Shown here one piece after another: positions 62,598-64,000 of a stretch of DNA of 64,000 bases (positions are counted from its first letter, which is position 1; each line of letters opens with the position of its first letter). Both the position numbers and the translations under genes were made by a program. The DNA is taken from NCBI RefSeq assembly GCF_013449725.1, contig NZ_JACCFF010000001.1, forward strand, positions 496,001 to 560,000, read 5' to 3'. The notes under the pieces were generated by a model. That model saw nothing but the letters and a program-made list of their open reading frames with translations. It did no database searches and was not told the DNA's origin. This DNA is from Mycobacteroides sp. LB1. Lineage in GTDB: Bacteria > Actinomycetota > Actinomycetes > Mycobacteriales > Mycobacteriaceae.

Positions 62598-63997
62598 GCG
62601 ACAACCCCATTCCCCACGGCCGAATCCGGCGCACCATGCCACTGGCCGGCTTCACCGCCCGCGCCGCAGGCGGACGACTCGTCGCGGGCCTCCGCGAAAA
62701 AGCCGGAGACACCGGAGCCGTCGAACGGTTCCACGAACGCACCGCAGAACGCTACACAGAACTACTCGGACACTCCAAAGGCGTCCTCATGAAAGCCGGC
62801 CAAATCTTCTCGGTCGCCGATATCGCGTCCCACGGATACAGCCAGCTCTCGCCGTATCAGAACGCGCTCACGCGACTGCAGGCCGACGCACCGCCCATGC
62901 ATCCTCTCTTGGCGCGCCAAGCCCTCGAAGAGGATCTCGGGCGATCGATCGAGGAACTGTTCTCCGAATTCAGCGATGATCCGATGGCCGCGGCATCGAT
63001 CGGCCAGGTGCATCGGGCGACCCTTCACGATGGCCGCCCGGTTGCGGTAAAGATTCAGTATCCCGGTGTGGCACATGCTATTAGGCACGACCTATCGAAC
63101 GCAGAGCTGATGGCCACCTTTCTGCGCTTCGCGACGGGAATCGCCGGACCGAGGCCACAGCTGGACCATCGCCTGATGGCCGACGAAGTGGCCGCACGCA
63201 TTTCCGAAGAGTTGGACTATCGGCACGAGGCTGCCAACATTCAGACCTTCGCGGAGCTATACCGGGACCATCCGTTCATCCGGATACCCGAGGTGATTTC
63301 CGAAGCGTCCGGCAATCGGGTACTCACCATGACATACCTGGACGGTCTCGATTGGGCAGCGGCCCAACAAGCCGATCAAGACCTCAAAGATGTTTGGGTG
63401 GAAACGATCTGGCGTTTCAGCACCGGGTCATTTCGGCACGCCAATCTGTTTCACGCCGATCCGCATCCGGGCAACTATCGATTCGGCATGGACGGGTCGG
63501 TCGGTTTCGTCGATTTCGGCTGCATCAAAGTGGTTCCCGAGACCTTGCGTTATCGGCTCGTGCAGATGATTCGAGCGGCCGCGGAGGAACGCCGGGAAGA
63601 CTTGCGTCAGCTCATGGTCGACGCCGGCTACTTCGCGATCGATTCGCCACTTTCCGAACAGGACATCTTTGACTGGCTCGGGTCGACCGTGCAAGACATT
63701 CGCGCCGCTCAACCCGTGACATTCACGCGTGAGGTATCGAACGGTGGCACCCGATCCCTGCTCAATTTCCAAACGTTGCATCAGATGTCGATTCCCAGTG
63801 ACTTGATTTTCCTGGCCAGGATCAACCTGAACATCAGCGCCCTGTCCGCAACGCTGAACGCGACCGTACACACCCGCGCGCTGCTCGACGACCTCGACGG
63901 TGTCGCCGAACCCGTTTCCCCACTAGGTAAACAGCATGTCGCCTGGGTCCGCGACCGCGCCCTGCCCTTCGGATTGGATCACCATGACCACTGCTAA
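62594..63997 (+). CDS. ABC1/UbiB-family atypical kinase, second of a tandem pair
   Basis: 467-residue paralogue of the preceding protein with all motifs: SKGVLMKAGQIFSV, MAAASIGQVHRATLHDG, VAVKIQYPGVAHAI, the canonical HADPHPGNYRFG and FVDFGCIKVVP. It starts at ATG 62594 within the stop of the first gene. Residues 6-72 are almost the same as in the first copy (about 4 changes), whereas the rest is clearly more diverged. The stop TAA is 3 bases before the window edge. Both may act together on one lipid or quinone target. Confidence 0.9.
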   Translation: MSDNPIPHGRIRRTMPLAGFTARAAGGRLVAGLREKAGDTGAVERFHERTAERYTELLGHSKGVLMKAGQIFSVADIASHGYSQLSPYQNALTRLQADAPPMHPLLARQALEEDLGRSIEELFSEFSDDPMAAASIGQVHRATLHDGRPVAVKIQYPGVAHAIRHDLSNAELMATFLRFATGIAGPRPQLDHRLMADEVAARISEELDYRHEAANIQTFAELYRDHPFIRIPEVISEASGNRVLTMTYLDGLDWAAAQQADQDLKDVWVETIWRFSTGSFRHANLFHADPHPGNYRFGMDGSVGFVDFGCIKVVPETLRYRLVQMIRAAAEERREDLRQLMVDAGYFAIDSPLSEQDIFDWLGSTVQDIRAAQPVTFTREVSNGGTRSLLNFQTLHQMSIPSDLIFLARINLNISALSATLNATVHTRALLDDLDGVAEPVSPLGKQHVAWVRDRALPFGLDHHDHC

Positions 63998-64000
63998 CCC

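Overview
This is a 64 kb stretch of a GC-rich actinobacterial chromosome. The right-hand 36 kb has mycobacterial gene content and order: HNH gene-recG-DAK kinase-rpmB, ung-thiL-DUF3515-ddl, gpsA-fbiD-ppk-mutT1-hupB-leuD-leuC-iclR, gltX beside tRNA-Glu and tRNA-Gln, and leuB-serA. The Lys/Ala/Pro-rich HupB tail, the two-domain MutT1, the F420 gene fbiD and several F420-type oxidoreductases point to a rapidly growing mycobacterium. A member of the Mycobacteroides chelonae-abscessus group is my best guess, by inference only. No rRNA, CRISPR array or intact insertion sequence was seen.

The left 27 kb is accessory and catabolic. A leftward operon (about 1-4205) encodes a ferredoxin reductase (cut by the window edge), an extradiol ring-cleavage dioxygenase, two alpha/beta hydrolases and a pyroglutamyl peptidase I-type amidase, most of them with overlapping stop and start codons. 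Divergent from it (4391-11794) run an oxalocrotonate decarboxylase-type enzyme, an IclR regulator, a DUF2848 protein, an Old Yellow Enzyme-type oxidoreductase, a nitrilase-superfamily amidase, a second hydratase, an acylating acetaldehyde dehydrogenase and a 4-hydroxy-2-oxovalerate aldolase. After a large ATPase-LuxR regulator comes a Rieske dioxygenase alpha/beta pair, an unnamed 68-residue protein and a cis-diol dehydrogenase (14311-17328). Together they could hydroxylate an aromatic ring, re-aromatise it, cleave it meta to the diol and funnel the product to pyruvate and acetyl-CoA. Three amide- or keto-acid-type hydrolases inside the operons suggest that the substrate carries an amide, lactam or other nitrogen group. 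Repeated TTCCG-N5-CGGA sites lie in front of both the decarboxylase operon and the Rieske operon and may tie them to the IclR protein.

From 17.4 to 27.3 kb the content is patchier: a secreted lipase homologue that has lost its serine nucleophile, a decayed MFS transporter, an HpaB-type flavin monooxygenase, a Ddn-like F420 protein, an aldehyde dehydrogenase, and a TetR-ferredoxin-P450-SnoaL cassette. That cassette is bracketed by two copies of the 3' end of the HNH nuclease gene (23609-23700 and 27266-27357), the clearest mark of insertion or duplication in the window.

From 27.3 kb on the window is core genome: DNA repair (recG, ung, an AlkA-like glycosylase), cell-wall and cofactor synthesis (ddl, thiL, fbiD), polyphosphate (ppk), leucine and serine synthesis (leuCD, leuB, serA) and translation (rpmB, gltX, two tRNAs). 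Several divergent regulator/target pairs have readable palindromic operators (TetR/DUF2236, MarR/ABM, TetR/ABC1 kinases, IclR/leuC). The window closes with two tandem ABC1-family kinases whose first 75 residues are almost identical.
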